A stretch of 50,047 nt of DNA from an uncultured Oceanobacillus sp. (lineage in GTDB: Bacteria; Bacillota; Bacilli; Bacillales; Amphibacillaceae), in NCBI GenBank assembly GCA_938004015.1, contig CALKWU010000184.1, forward strand, positions 1-50,047, written 5' to 3'. The position numbers and the translations under genes are program-made. This document shows, in pieces, positions 16,625 through 27,559 of the stretch (position 1 is its first letter; every line of letters starts with the position of its first letter). Below the pieces are notes generated by a model, which was given only the letters and a program-made list of their open reading frames with translations, was not told the DNA's origin and did not search any database.

Positions 16625-16755
16625 AGATTATACCGTAGACAGCAGGTGCGATTTTTTCGCTTAATATCCCGCCGAGGTGTTTGATAAACAAACGATTCCA
16701 GTTCGTTTATGGGATCGTGCGATTAAAAAGCCCTCATGTCTATGAGGGCTTTTTC
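16625..16755 (+). promoter_or_regulatory. Ribosomal protein L10 leader
   Basis: The conserved leader core CCGTAGACAGCAGGTG followed by ATCCCGCCGAGGTG is present. It is the region bound by the L10(L12)4 complex in Bacillota. It ends in an intrinsic terminator, GCCCTCAT / ATGAGGGC with a four-base loop and flanking A5/T5 runs. Excess L10-L12 is expected to favour termination, giving feedback control. Confidence 0.9.
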
Positions 16756-16809
16756 TATAGCATCTATTCGAACGGTATGATTGAAATGGTTTTATTGGGA
16801 GGTGGAACA

Positions 16810-17307
16810 ATGTCCAGTGCATTGGAGCAAAAGAAACAAGTCGTACAAGAAATTGTAGAAAAGTTCAAAGAAAGTCAAACTTCCATCGTTGTCGACTATC
16901 GCGGTCTTGATGTGGCTCAAGTGACCGAGTTGCGTAAACAATTACGTGAAGAAGGTGTAGAGTTTCACGTCTATAAAAACACGATGACTCGCCGTGCGGT
17001 GAAAGAAGTGGAATTGGACGAGTTGAACGACATTTTGGTAGGCCCGAACGCCATTGCTTTCAGTAAAGATGATGTCGTTGCGCCGGCCCGCATTCTCAAT
17101 AACTTCGCCAAAGAAAACGAAGAACTTGAAATTAAAGGTGGAGTCATTGAAGGAAAAGTGGCCACTCTCGAGCAAATTAAAGAGTTGGCTGATTTGCCGA
17201 ACTACGAAGGTATGGTTTCCATGTTGCTCAGCGTATTGCAAGCTCCTATCCGGAACTTCGCTTATGCTGCTAAAGCTGTCGCTGATCAAAAAGAAGAAGG
17301 CGCTTAA
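16810..17307 (+). CDS. rplJ: 50S ribosomal protein L10
   Basis: L10 anchors L7/L12 dimers on the ribosomal stalk. The start used is ATG giving MSSALEQKKQ, after GGGAGGTGG, for 165 residues (B. subtilis 166). A longer frame continues upstream through the leader terminator and is not real. Motifs IVVDYRGLDVAQVTELR and KNTMTRRA are typical. The C-terminal helix that binds L12 is present. Confidence 0.96.
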   Translation: MSSALEQKKQVVQEIVEKFKESQTSIVVDYRGLDVAQVTELRKQLREEGVEFHVYKNTMTRRAVKEVELDELNDILVGPNAIAFSKDDVVAPARILNNFAKENEELEIKGGVIEGKVATLEQIKELADLPNYEGMVSMLLSVLQAPIRNFAYAAKAVADQKEEGA

Positions 17308-17350
17308 TGCCTGAACGTCAATGAAAAACAATATTAGGAGGAAATGAACG

Positions 17351-17716
17351 ATGACAAAAGAAGATATCATCAATGCGATAAAAGAAATGTCCGTTTTAGA
17401 ATTGAACGATTTAGTAAAAGCTATTGAGGAAGAATTTGGAGTTACCGCTGCAGCTCCAGTTGCTGTTGCAGGAGCCGCTGGTGGTGAAGGTGCCGCTGAA
17501 GAAAAATCAGAATTTGATGTTGTTCTTGAAGATGCAGGAGCATCCAAAATCAAAGTCATTAAAGTTGTTCGTGAAATCACTGGTCTTGGACTTAAAGATG
17601 CGAAAGAACTTGTTGACAGTGCACCAAAAGCAATTAAAGAAGGCGTAGCGAAAGAAGAAGCTGAAGAAATGAAAGAGAAACTTGAAGAAGCTGGTGCAAA
17701 AGTAGAATTGAAATAA
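17351..17716 (+). CDS. rplL: 50S ribosomal protein L7/L12
   Basis: L7/L12 forms the flexible stalk that recruits translational GTPases. The N-terminal dimerisation helices (residues 1-35), an Ala/Gly-rich hinge (about 36-55) and the globular C-terminal domain with ITGLGLKDAKELVDSAPK are all visible. The 121-residue length is normal. It is encoded right after rplJ with the SD AGGAGG. Confidence 0.97.
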   Translation: MTKEDIINAIKEMSVLELNDLVKAIEEEFGVTAAAPVAVAGAAGGEGAAEEKSEFDVVLEDAGASKIKVIKVVREITGLGLKDAKELVDSAPKAIKEGVAKEEAEEMKEKLEEAGAKVELK

Positions 17717-17726
17717 CACATGGAAG

Positions 17727-17762
17727 AATAAGAGCTCGTCGTCATGTCGGCGGGCTCTTATT
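17727..17762 (+). terminator. Terminator-like hairpin after rplL
   Basis: AATAAGAGCTCGTCG pairs with CGGCGGGCTCTTATT with two G-T wobbles. The stem is long, but the following T run is short. It may partially terminate rplJL transcription before rsmC-rpoB. Confidence 0.7.
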
Positions 17763-17865
17763 CATAACAATCCTTTTTTCTCCATCCATTCCGCCTGCCC
17801 TCCACAGGGTCATGCGAATGTAGCCTGCCTGTTACAAAATTAAAGCTAAGTGAGTAGGTGTTCAA

Positions 17866-18468
17866 ATGACTGAGCATTACTTTTCCCAAAAGCCCCAAAC
17901 AGAAAGTTCACCAAAACGATTTGAAACAGAACTGCGCGGACGGAATTTCATTTTTACAAGCGATACAAATGTTTTTTCCAAAAACAGAATCGACTTCGGT
18001 TCCCGTTTGTTGATCGAATCATTCGAAGAGCCTCCGGTCCAAGGTGCTTTCTTGGATCTTGGTTGTGGTTACGGCTCGATCGGCATTGCCTTAGCGGGAT
18101 CCTTTCCCGATCGGCAAATTGTCATGGCGGATATCAATGAACGGGCGGTATTTTTGTCGGAAAAAAATGCGGAATTGAATCGACTCAGCAATGTTGATGT
18201 ATTGCAAAGCGATCGTTTAGCCGGGTTGAAGGGCAAGACTTTCGCTGCCATTGTCACAAATCCGCCGATTCGTGCTGGAAAAGCTGTTGTATATAAGATG
18301 TTTGAGGACGCAAACGAAACGTTAGTGAAGCATGGTGAGCTTTGGGTTGTCATCCAGAAAAAACAAGGGGCACCTTCAGCGCAGAAAAAAATCAACGAAC
18401 TTTTCGGAAATGTCGAAGTCGTTGATCGGAAGAAAGGCTATTATATTTTAAAAGCCCGTAAGATTTGA
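17866..18468 (+). CDS. rsmC: Class I SAM-dependent rRNA methyltransferase, RsmC-like (YbxB)
   Basis: A Rossmann methyltransferase with the SAM-binding motif I FLDLGCGYGSIGIAL near residue 64 and the catalytic VTNPPIRAGK near residue 140. The NPP-[IF]R-G form is typical of N2-guanine methyltransferases of the RsmC/RlmG group. At 200 residues it matches B. subtilis YbxB, which sits at the same place between rplL and rpoB. Assignment to 16S rRNA G1207 methylation is by homology to RsmC and is not proven. Confidence 0.88.
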   Translation: MTEHYFSQKPQTESSPKRFETELRGRNFIFTSDTNVFSKNRIDFGSRLLIESFEEPPVQGAFLDLGCGYGSIGIALAGSFPDRQIVMADINERAVFLSEKNAELNRLSNVDVLQSDRLAGLKGKTFAAIVTNPPIRAGKAVVYKMFEDANETLVKHGELWVVIQKKQGAPSAQKKINELFGNVEVVDRKKGYYILKARKI

Positions 18469-18840
18469 CCTGGGGAATCCATTGTGATAACATACTATAA
18501 TGCTACGATTGGCTTTGTATGCCAATTAAAGGTCCCGATAAGTTTATCGGGACGTATATTTAGCCGCTGGACGGAAACAATGGATGAAGTGCCTTGCGCA
18601 AAACATCCGACTTTTCTTCATTTATCATACCAAAGATTAACGATGTTGTACAATTTTATTGCAATCTTCAATTGAAAACATGATACAGGACATTTGTCAT
18701 TATAAGGTTCTGCAGCTTTTGAAAAATTTATAGGAACCAATAAAACGAAATTGGTTAACATCCAATTCTCGTTTTTAAAAATATATCTTTACGTGGAGGG
18801 TCATCTCCACATATTTAACGATTTTTAAGGGGTGAAGCAG
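18469..18840 (+). promoter_or_regulatory. rpoB leader region with two hairpins
   Basis: This 370-base gap holds several inverted repeats. GTCCCGATAA / TTATCGGGAC lies at 18532-18553. A terminator-like stem AAAACGAAATTGG / CCAATTCTCGTTTT, followed by T, lies at 18742-18776. A short GTGGAG / CTCCAC hairpin lies at 18793-18810, just before the SD. A TATAAT at 18496 lacks a good -35. The arrangement suggests an attenuated rpoBC leader. I recognise no named regulatory RNA here. Confidence 0.55.
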
Positions 18841-21800
18841 TTGACAGGACATCTAGTTCAATATGGCAAACACCGCCAACGTAGAAGCTATGCACGTATC
18901 AGCGAAGTATTGGAGCTTCCTAACTTGATCGAAATTCAAACCGCCTCCTATAAATGGTTCTTGGAGGAGGGCTTAAGGGAAATGTTTCAAGACATTTCTC
19001 CGATCGAAGACTTTACAGGCACATTGTCCCTTGAATTTGTCGACTATAGCTTAGGGGAGCCTAACTATCCTGTGGATGAGGCGAAGGAGAGGGATGTGAC
19101 CTATAATGCACCGCTTCGTGTGAAGGTTCGTTTATTGAATAATGAAACCGGTGAAGTGAAAGAGCAGGAAGTGTTTATGGGTGATTTTCCGCTGATGACG
19201 GAAACCGGAACGTTCATCATTAATGGAGCTGAACGTGTCATTGTTTCTCAGCTTGTACGTTCCCCAAGTGTGTACTACAGTGAAAAAATCGATAAAAATG
19301 GTAAGCGAGGTGTTCAAGCTACCGTCATCCCGAACCGCGGGGCATGGTTGGAGTTTGAGACAGATGCAAAAGACGTCGCTTACGTAAGGATTGACAGAAC
19401 TCGGAAACTACCGATCACCGTTCTGTTGCGTGCTTTAGGATTCAGTTCTGATCAGGAAATCATTGATTTACTCGGAGATAACGAGTATTTACGAAACACC
19501 CTTGAAAAAGATAACACAGAAACAACCGAAAAAGCGTTGTTGGAAATATATGAACGGCTGCGTCCAGGTGAACCGCCGACCGTGGAGAATGCGAGAAACC
19601 TTCTCATCTCACGCTTTTTTGATCCGAAGCGTTATGATTTGGCGCATGTCGGCCGTTACAAAATCAATAAAAAGTTGGATATCAAGAACCGATTGTTCAA
19701 TCAAGTATTAGCTGAAACAATCGCTGATCCGGAAACAGGAGAAGTCTTGGCGGAAAAGGGAGAACGTTTGGAACGCAAATTATTGAATAAACTGATCCCT
19801 TACTTTGAGCGGGAAGAAAACCGACTCGGTGAAAAAGTCTTTACCCCACAAGAAGGAGTTTTGGAAGAAGATATCGTCTTGCAATCCGTTAAAATCGTCG
19901 ATCCGAATGACCCGGAAGGCGAACGTGAATTGACGGTAATCGGAAATAGCCATGTCGATAAAAACGTTAAAAATATCACACCTGCCGATATTTTGGCGGC
20001 GATCAGCTATTTCTTCAATTTATTGTATCATGTGGGCGATGTGGATGATATCGACCATTTAGGAAATCGTCGTTTGCGTTCTGTCGGAGAACTGTTGCAA
20101 AACCAGTTCCGTATCGGATTATCTCGTATGGAGCGGGTCGTACGTGAACGGATGTCCATCCAGGATACTTCCAGCGTCACTCCACAACAGTTGATCAATA
20201 TCCGCCCTGTGATTGCGTCGATTAAAGAGTTTTTCGGCAGCTCGCAACTATCGCAATTCATGGACCAAACAAACCCGCTTGGAGAACTGACGCATAAGCG
20301 GCGTTTATCCGCATTGGGGCCGGGAGGACTCACTCGTGAACGTGCAGGATTTGAAGTGCGTGACGTCCACTATTCCCATTACGGAAGAATGTGTCCGATT
20401 GAAACGCCGGAAGGGCCGAACATCGGTCTCATCAACTCTTTATCAACTTATGCGAAGGTGAACAAATTCGGTTTTATCGAGTCACCATACCGCAGAGTAG
20501 ATCCGGAAACAGGTCAAGTCACCGATCAAATCGATTATCTCACTGCTGATGAGCAGGATAATTATATCGTTGCCCAAGCGAATGCTCCTCTGGATGAAAA
20601 TAACCGTTTCGTCAACGAGGAAGTAGTGGCGCGTTTCCGGGCAGATAACATCATCGTTCACCGGGATCAAGTCGACTACATGGACGTGTCACCAAAACAA
20701 GTTGTTTCGGCAGCGACTGCTTGTATTCCGTTTTTGGAAAACGACGACTCGAACCGTGCTCTCATGGGGGCAAACATGCAGAAACAAGCTGTCCCATTGC
20801 TCGTACCGGAAGCTCCAATCGTCGGAACCGGAATGGAGTATGTGAATGGTAGAGATTCCGGAGCTGCGGTCATTTGCCGTCACGATGGAATTGTGGAACG
20901 TGTGGAAGCTAAAGAAATCGTTGTCCGTCGTATTTCCGAAGTGGATGGGAAAGAAGTCGAAGGAGATACGGATGTCTACAAATTACAAAAGTTCCAACGT
21001 ACGAACCAAGGAACTTGTTATAACCAACGTCCGATCGTAAAAGAAGGCGAACGGGTGGAAAAAGGAGATATCTTGGCTGATGGTCCTTCCATGGAATTCG
21101 GCGAACTCGCTCTTGGAAGAAACGTCTTGGTCGCCTTTATGACTTGGGAAGGTTACAACTACGAGGATGCGATCATCATGAGTGAACGCCTCGTGAAAGA
21201 TGACGTATACACTTCCATCCATATTGAAGAATTCGAATTGGAGTCTCGGGATACGAAACTCGGACCGGAAGAAATCACGAGAGACATCCCGAACGTCGGT
21301 GAAGATGCACTGAAGAACTTGGATGAGAATGGAATCGTCCGTATTGGTGCAGAAGTGAAAGATGGGGACATCCTCGTCGGTAAAGTGACGCCGAAGGGAG
21401 TGACCGAGCTTTCTGCAGAAGAGCGCTTGCTCCATGCGATTTTCGGTGAAAAAGCCCGAGAGGTGAGGGACACGTCATTAAAAGTTCCACACGGAGGCGG
21501 TGGAATCGTCCTCGACGTCCGTGTATTCAGTCGGGAAAACGGCGACGAACTTTCGCCAGGAGTAAACCAGCTTGTCCGTGTTTACATCGTCCAGAAACGG
21601 AAAATCTCAGAAGGGGATAAAATGGCTGGACGTCACGGAAACAAAGGGGTCATTTCGAAAATACTTCCTGAAGAAGATATGCCGTTCTTGCCGGATGGAA
21701 CGCCAATCGATATTATGCTTAACCCACTTGGAGTACCATCTCGAATGAACATCGGACAAGTGTTCGAACTCCATCTTGGGATGGCGGCGAAATTGCTTGG

Positions 21801-22377
21801 AATCCATGTGGCGTCTCCGGTATTTGATGGCGCGACGGAAGAAGATGTCTATGCAACAATGGAAGAAGCAGGTATGGCAAAAGATGCAAAAACCGTTCTT
21901 TACGATGGCAGAACAGGAGAACCGTTTGATAGTAGGGTTTCCGTCGGCATTATGTATATGTTGAAATTGGCGCATATGGTCGATGATAAACTGCATGCAC
22001 GCTCAACCGGACCATACTCCCTCGTTACGCAACAACCACTTGGCGGAAAAGCCCAGTTCGGTGGTCAGCGTTTCGGAGAGATGGAAGTTTGGGCGCTTGA
22101 AGCTTATGGTGCAGCTTATACGTTGCAAGAGATCCTCACTGTCAAATCCGATGATACGGTAGGACGTGTGAAAACGTATGAAGCGATTGTAAAAGGGCAA
22201 AACGTGCCGGAGCCCGGTGTTCCTGAATCATTTAAAGTGTTGATCAAGGAACTGCAAAGTCTCGGACTTGACGTAAAAATGTTGAATAGTGATGAAGAAG
22301 AAATCGAGATGCGGGAATTGGAAGACGAAGAAGTCCAAACCGCGTCCAAACTCAATCTCGACATCGAGGAAAAATGA
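18841..22377 (+). CDS. rpoB: DNA-directed RNA polymerase subunit beta
   Basis: RpoB forms one half of the polymerase active-site cleft. TTG is chosen as the start, giving MTGHLVQYGKHRQRR as in B. subtilis, behind AAGGGGTGA; a GTG three codons upstream is less likely. The product is 1178 residues. The rifampicin pocket (FFGSSQLSQFMDQTNPL, then THKRRLSALGPGG) shows the susceptible-type residues. The lysine motif GDKMAGRHGNKG is present. The acidic C-terminal tail is about 15 residues shorter than in B. subtilis. Confidence 0.98.
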   Translation: MTGHLVQYGKHRQRRSYARISEVLELPNLIEIQTASYKWFLEEGLREMFQDISPIEDFTGTLSLEFVDYSLGEPNYPVDEAKERDVTYNAPLRVKVRLLNNETGEVKEQEVFMGDFPLMTETGTFIINGAERVIVSQLVRSPSVYYSEKIDKNGKRGVQATVIPNRGAWLEFETDAKDVAYVRIDRTRKLPITVLLRALGFSSDQEIIDLLGDNEYLRNTLEKDNTETTEKALLEIYERLRPGEPPTVENARNLLISRFFDPKRYDLAHVGRYKINKKLDIKNRLFNQVLAETIADPETGEVLAEKGERLERKLLNKLIPYFEREENRLGEKVFTPQEGVLEEDIVLQSVKIVDPNDPEGERELTVIGNSHVDKNVKNITPADILAAISYFFNLLYHVGDVDDIDHLGNRRLRSVGELLQNQFRIGLSRMERVVRERMSIQDTSSVTPQQLINIRPVIASIKEFFGSSQLSQFMDQTNPLGELTHKRRLSALGPGGLTRERAGFEVRDVHYSHYGRMCPIETPEGPNIGLINSLSTYAKVNKFGFIESPYRRVDPETGQVTDQIDYLTADEQDNYIVAQANAPLDENNRFVNEEVVARFRADNIIVHRDQVDYMDVSPKQVVSAATACIPFLENDDSNRALMGANMQKQAVPLLVPEAPIVGTGMEYVNGRDSGAAVICRHDGIVERVEAKEIVVRRISEVDGKEVEGDTDVYKLQKFQRTNQGTCYNQRPIVKEGERVEKGDILADGPSMEFGELALGRNVLVAFMTWEGYNYEDAIIMSERLVKDDVYTSIHIEEFELESRDTKLGPEEITRDIPNVGEDALKNLDENGIVRIGAEVKDGDILVGKVTPKGVTELSAEERLLHAIFGEKAREVRDTSLKVPHGGGGIVLDVRVFSRENGDELSPGVNQLVRVYIVQKRKISEGDKMAGRHGNKGVISKILPEEDMPFLPDGTPIDIMLNPLGVPSRMNIGQVFELHLGMAAKLLGIHVASPVFDGATEEDVYATMEEAGMAKDAKTVLYDGRTGEPFDSRVSVGIMYMLKLAHMVDDKLHARSTGPYSLVTQQPLGGKAQFGGQRFGEMEVWALEAYGAAYTLQEILTVKSDDTVGRVKTYEAIVKGQNVPEPGVPESFKVLIKELQSLGLDVKMLNSDEEEIEMRELEDEEVQTASKLNLDIEEK

Positions 22378-22386
22378 GTGAAAAGT

Positions 22387-22411
22387 GGAGAATTGAATGT
22401 TTCAATTCTCC
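22387..22411 (+). repeat. Perfect 11-bp hairpin between rpoB and rpoC
   Basis: GGAGAATTGAA and TTCAATTCTCC pair without mismatch around a three-base loop, ten bases after the rpoB stop. Only TTCTG follows, so it is not a classical terminator. A processing or mRNA-stabilising structure is possible. Confidence 0.7.
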
Positions 22412-22455
22412 TTCTGCTATACAATCACACACATTAATTAAGGGAGGATTGCCCC

Positions 22456-26067
<3,612 letters not shown>

Positions 26068-26096
26068 GGAAACCTTGTCTTAAAAGAAATCAAATA

Positions 26097-26179
26097 AAAT
26101 CGGAAGCACCGAAAAATTAACAAAAAATGATTGACTTTAAAAAGCATGAGTGTTAATATATTCAAGGTGCTTCCGATTT
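26097..26179 (+). repeat. Inverted repeat flanking the rplGB promoter
   Basis: AAATCGGAAGCACC and GGTGCTTCCGATTT form a perfect 14-bp inverted repeat separated by 55 bases. The intervening DNA contains the rplGB promoter. RNA read through from rpoC could fold into a long stem, while RNA started at the internal promoter begins about at the right arm and cannot. Confidence 0.8.
26131..26159 (+). promoter_or_regulatory. Promoter before rplGB and the str operon
   Basis: TTGACT and TAATAT are separated by 17 bases, with TGT before the -10 (extended). Transcription would begin near 26166, at the right arm of the inverted repeat. Confidence 0.75.
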
Positions 26180-26205
26180 ACACTTGTTGCTTTGGAGGAT
26201 GAAAA

Positions 26206-26457
26206 ATGCCTTACAATAAAGTGACAAAACTTAGATCGCGACTCATCATTGGGACGAAACAAACGTTGAAAGCCATGAAAAATGGTGAAGTCAGTGAAGT
26301 TTTTGTAGCTGACGACGCCGACAAACATATTACAGAACCAGTCGTTAATTTAGCTGAAGAACTCGATATCCCTTGTCGGCATGTCAATTCAATGAAAAAG
26401 TTAGGTAAAGCCTCTGGAGTTGAAGTTGGCGCTTCGACTGTAGCGGTTAGAAAATAG
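26206..26457 (+). CDS. rplGB: L7Ae-like K-turn-binding protein (YbxF/RplGB)
   Basis: This is an 83-residue member of the L7Ae/L30e/S12e family, known in B. subtilis to bind kink-turn RNA. The N-terminal half has LIIGTKQTLKAMKNGEVSEV. The central VADDADKHI and the hydrophobic C-terminal GVEVGASTVAV are typical. It lies between rpoC and rpsL as in other Bacillales. Its role on the ribosome is not firmly established. The ATG follows TTTGGAGG. Confidence 0.93.
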   Translation: MPYNKVTKLRSRLIIGTKQTLKAMKNGEVSEVFVADDADKHITEPVVNLAEELDIPCRHVNSMKKLGKASGVEVGASTVAVRK

Positions 26458-26458
26458 T

Positions 26459-26490
26459 TTTGGTGCCCTTGACACCAAATATTCTTTTTT
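26459..26490 (+). terminator. Hairpin with T run after rplGB
   Basis: TTTGGTG pairs with CACCAAA around a seven-base loop, followed by TATTC and six T. It overlaps a TTGACA sequence, so the segment could double as a promoter element. Partial termination before rpsL is the simplest reading. Confidence 0.6.
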
Positions 26491-26531
26491 ACCTTAAAAT
26501 GAACCACCTGGATGTGTGGAGTTACAATCGG

Positions 26532-26560
26532 CTGAAAAATGGCCGGTTGCCGACTATAAT
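26532..26560 (+). promoter_or_regulatory. Candidate promoter before rpsL
   Basis: CTGAAA and a perfect TATAAT are separated by 17 bases, about 25 bases before the rpsL start. The -35 is imperfect (four of six). Confidence 0.5.
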
Positions 26561-26586
26561 CCATTGGAAAGAAAGGAGGAGAATGC

Positions 26587-27003
26587 ATGCCTACAATTAA
26601 TCAATTGATCCGTAAAGGCCGTGTGAGCAAACCGAAAAAATCTGACTCACCAGCTTTAAACAGAGGATATAACAGCTTTAAAAAACAACATACGAATGTC
26701 AATTCTCCACAAAAACGTGGGGTTTGTACTCGTGTTGGTACATTGACTCCTAGAAAACCGAACTCAGCACTTCGTAAATATGCTCGTGTTCGTTTATCGA
26801 ATAACATGGAGGTCACCGCATACATCCCTGGAATTGGGCACAACTTGCAGGAGCACAGTGTTGTATTGCTCCGTGGCGGTCGTGTGAAAGACCTTCCGGG
26901 TGTACGTTACCACATTGTCCGCGGTGCATTGGACACTGCCGGTGTGGAAGGGCGTAAGCAAGGCCGTTCCAAATATGGTACGAAAAAACCAAAAGATGAT
27001 TAA
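26587..27003 (+). CDS. rpsL: 30S ribosomal protein S12
   Basis: S12 sits at the decoding centre and controls accuracy. The motif TPRKPNSALRK contains the lysine whose mutation gives streptomycin resistance; that lysine is present, although the residue before it is Arg rather than the more usual Lys. The second resistance loop GGRVKDLPGVRYH is wild-type. At 138 residues it matches B. subtilis. It is the first r-protein of the str operon rpsL-rpsG-fusA-tuf. Confidence 0.97.
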   Translation: MPTINQLIRKGRVSKPKKSDSPALNRGYNSFKKQHTNVNSPQKRGVCTRVGTLTPRKPNSALRKYARVRLSNNMEVTAYIPGIGHNLQEHSVVLLRGGRVKDLPGVRYHIVRGALDTAGVEGRKQGRSKYGTKKPKDD

Positions 27004-27046
27004 TCATCGAATAGATAAATAGGACAACAGGAAAGGAGGTAAACAT

Positions 27047-27517
27047 ATGCCTCGTAAAGGACCAGTTCCTAAGCGCGATGTATTGCCAGATCCGATTTAC
27101 AACTCAAAACTAGTGACTCGTTTGATCAACCAAATCATGGTGGATGGAAAAAGAGGTATTGCGCAAAAAATTCTATACCGGGCGTTTGATCTCGTTCGTG
27201 AACGTACAGGACAAGATCCGATGGAAGTTTTTGACCAAGCGATGAAAAACGTCATGCCCGTACTTGAAGTACGTGCGCGCCGTGTAGGGGGTTCGAACTA
27301 TCAAGTTCCGATCGAAGTCCGCCCGGAACGTCGGCAAGCTCTTGGCCTGCGTTTCTTGGTGAACTACGCGCGCCTCCGCGGTGAAAAATCAATGGAAGAA
27401 AGACTAGCTAACGAAATTATCGATGCATCAAACAATACAGGTGCTGCGGTTAAGCGCCGTGAAGAGTTGCATAAAATGGCAGAAGCGAACAAAGCATTTG
27501 CTCACTATCGTTGGTAA
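27047..27517 (+). CDS. rpsG: 30S ribosomal protein S7
   Basis: S7 nucleates assembly of the 30S head and contacts E-site tRNA. The 156-residue length equals B. subtilis. Signature segments include LVTRLINQIMVDGKRGIAQ near residue 23 and GGSNYQVPIEVRPERRQ near residue 82. The SD AAAGGAGGT is strong. In E. coli S7 represses this operon; no matching target is evident here. Confidence 0.97.
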   Translation: MPRKGPVPKRDVLPDPIYNSKLVTRLINQIMVDGKRGIAQKILYRAFDLVRERTGQDPMEVFDQAMKNVMPVLEVRARRVGGSNYQVPIEVRPERRQALGLRFLVNYARLRGEKSMEERLANEIIDASNNTGAAVKRREELHKMAEANKAFAHYRW

Positions 27518-27559
27518 GATTGAAACTAATAAAAGCATGAAGAGGAAGGAGAAGAATAC

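Noticed and set aside
16681..16809. N-terminal extension of rplJ
   Set aside because: It would translate through the L10 leader terminator, and the ATG at 16810 has a strong SD and the family-length product.
18496..18501. TATAAT as a possible rpoB promoter
   Set aside because: The nearest good -35 (TTGACC at 18465) is 25 bases away, too far for SigA.
18484..18675. Open frame of 63 codons upstream of rpoB
   Set aside because: It starts at GTG with only a weak SD, spans a stable hairpin and resembles no family I know.
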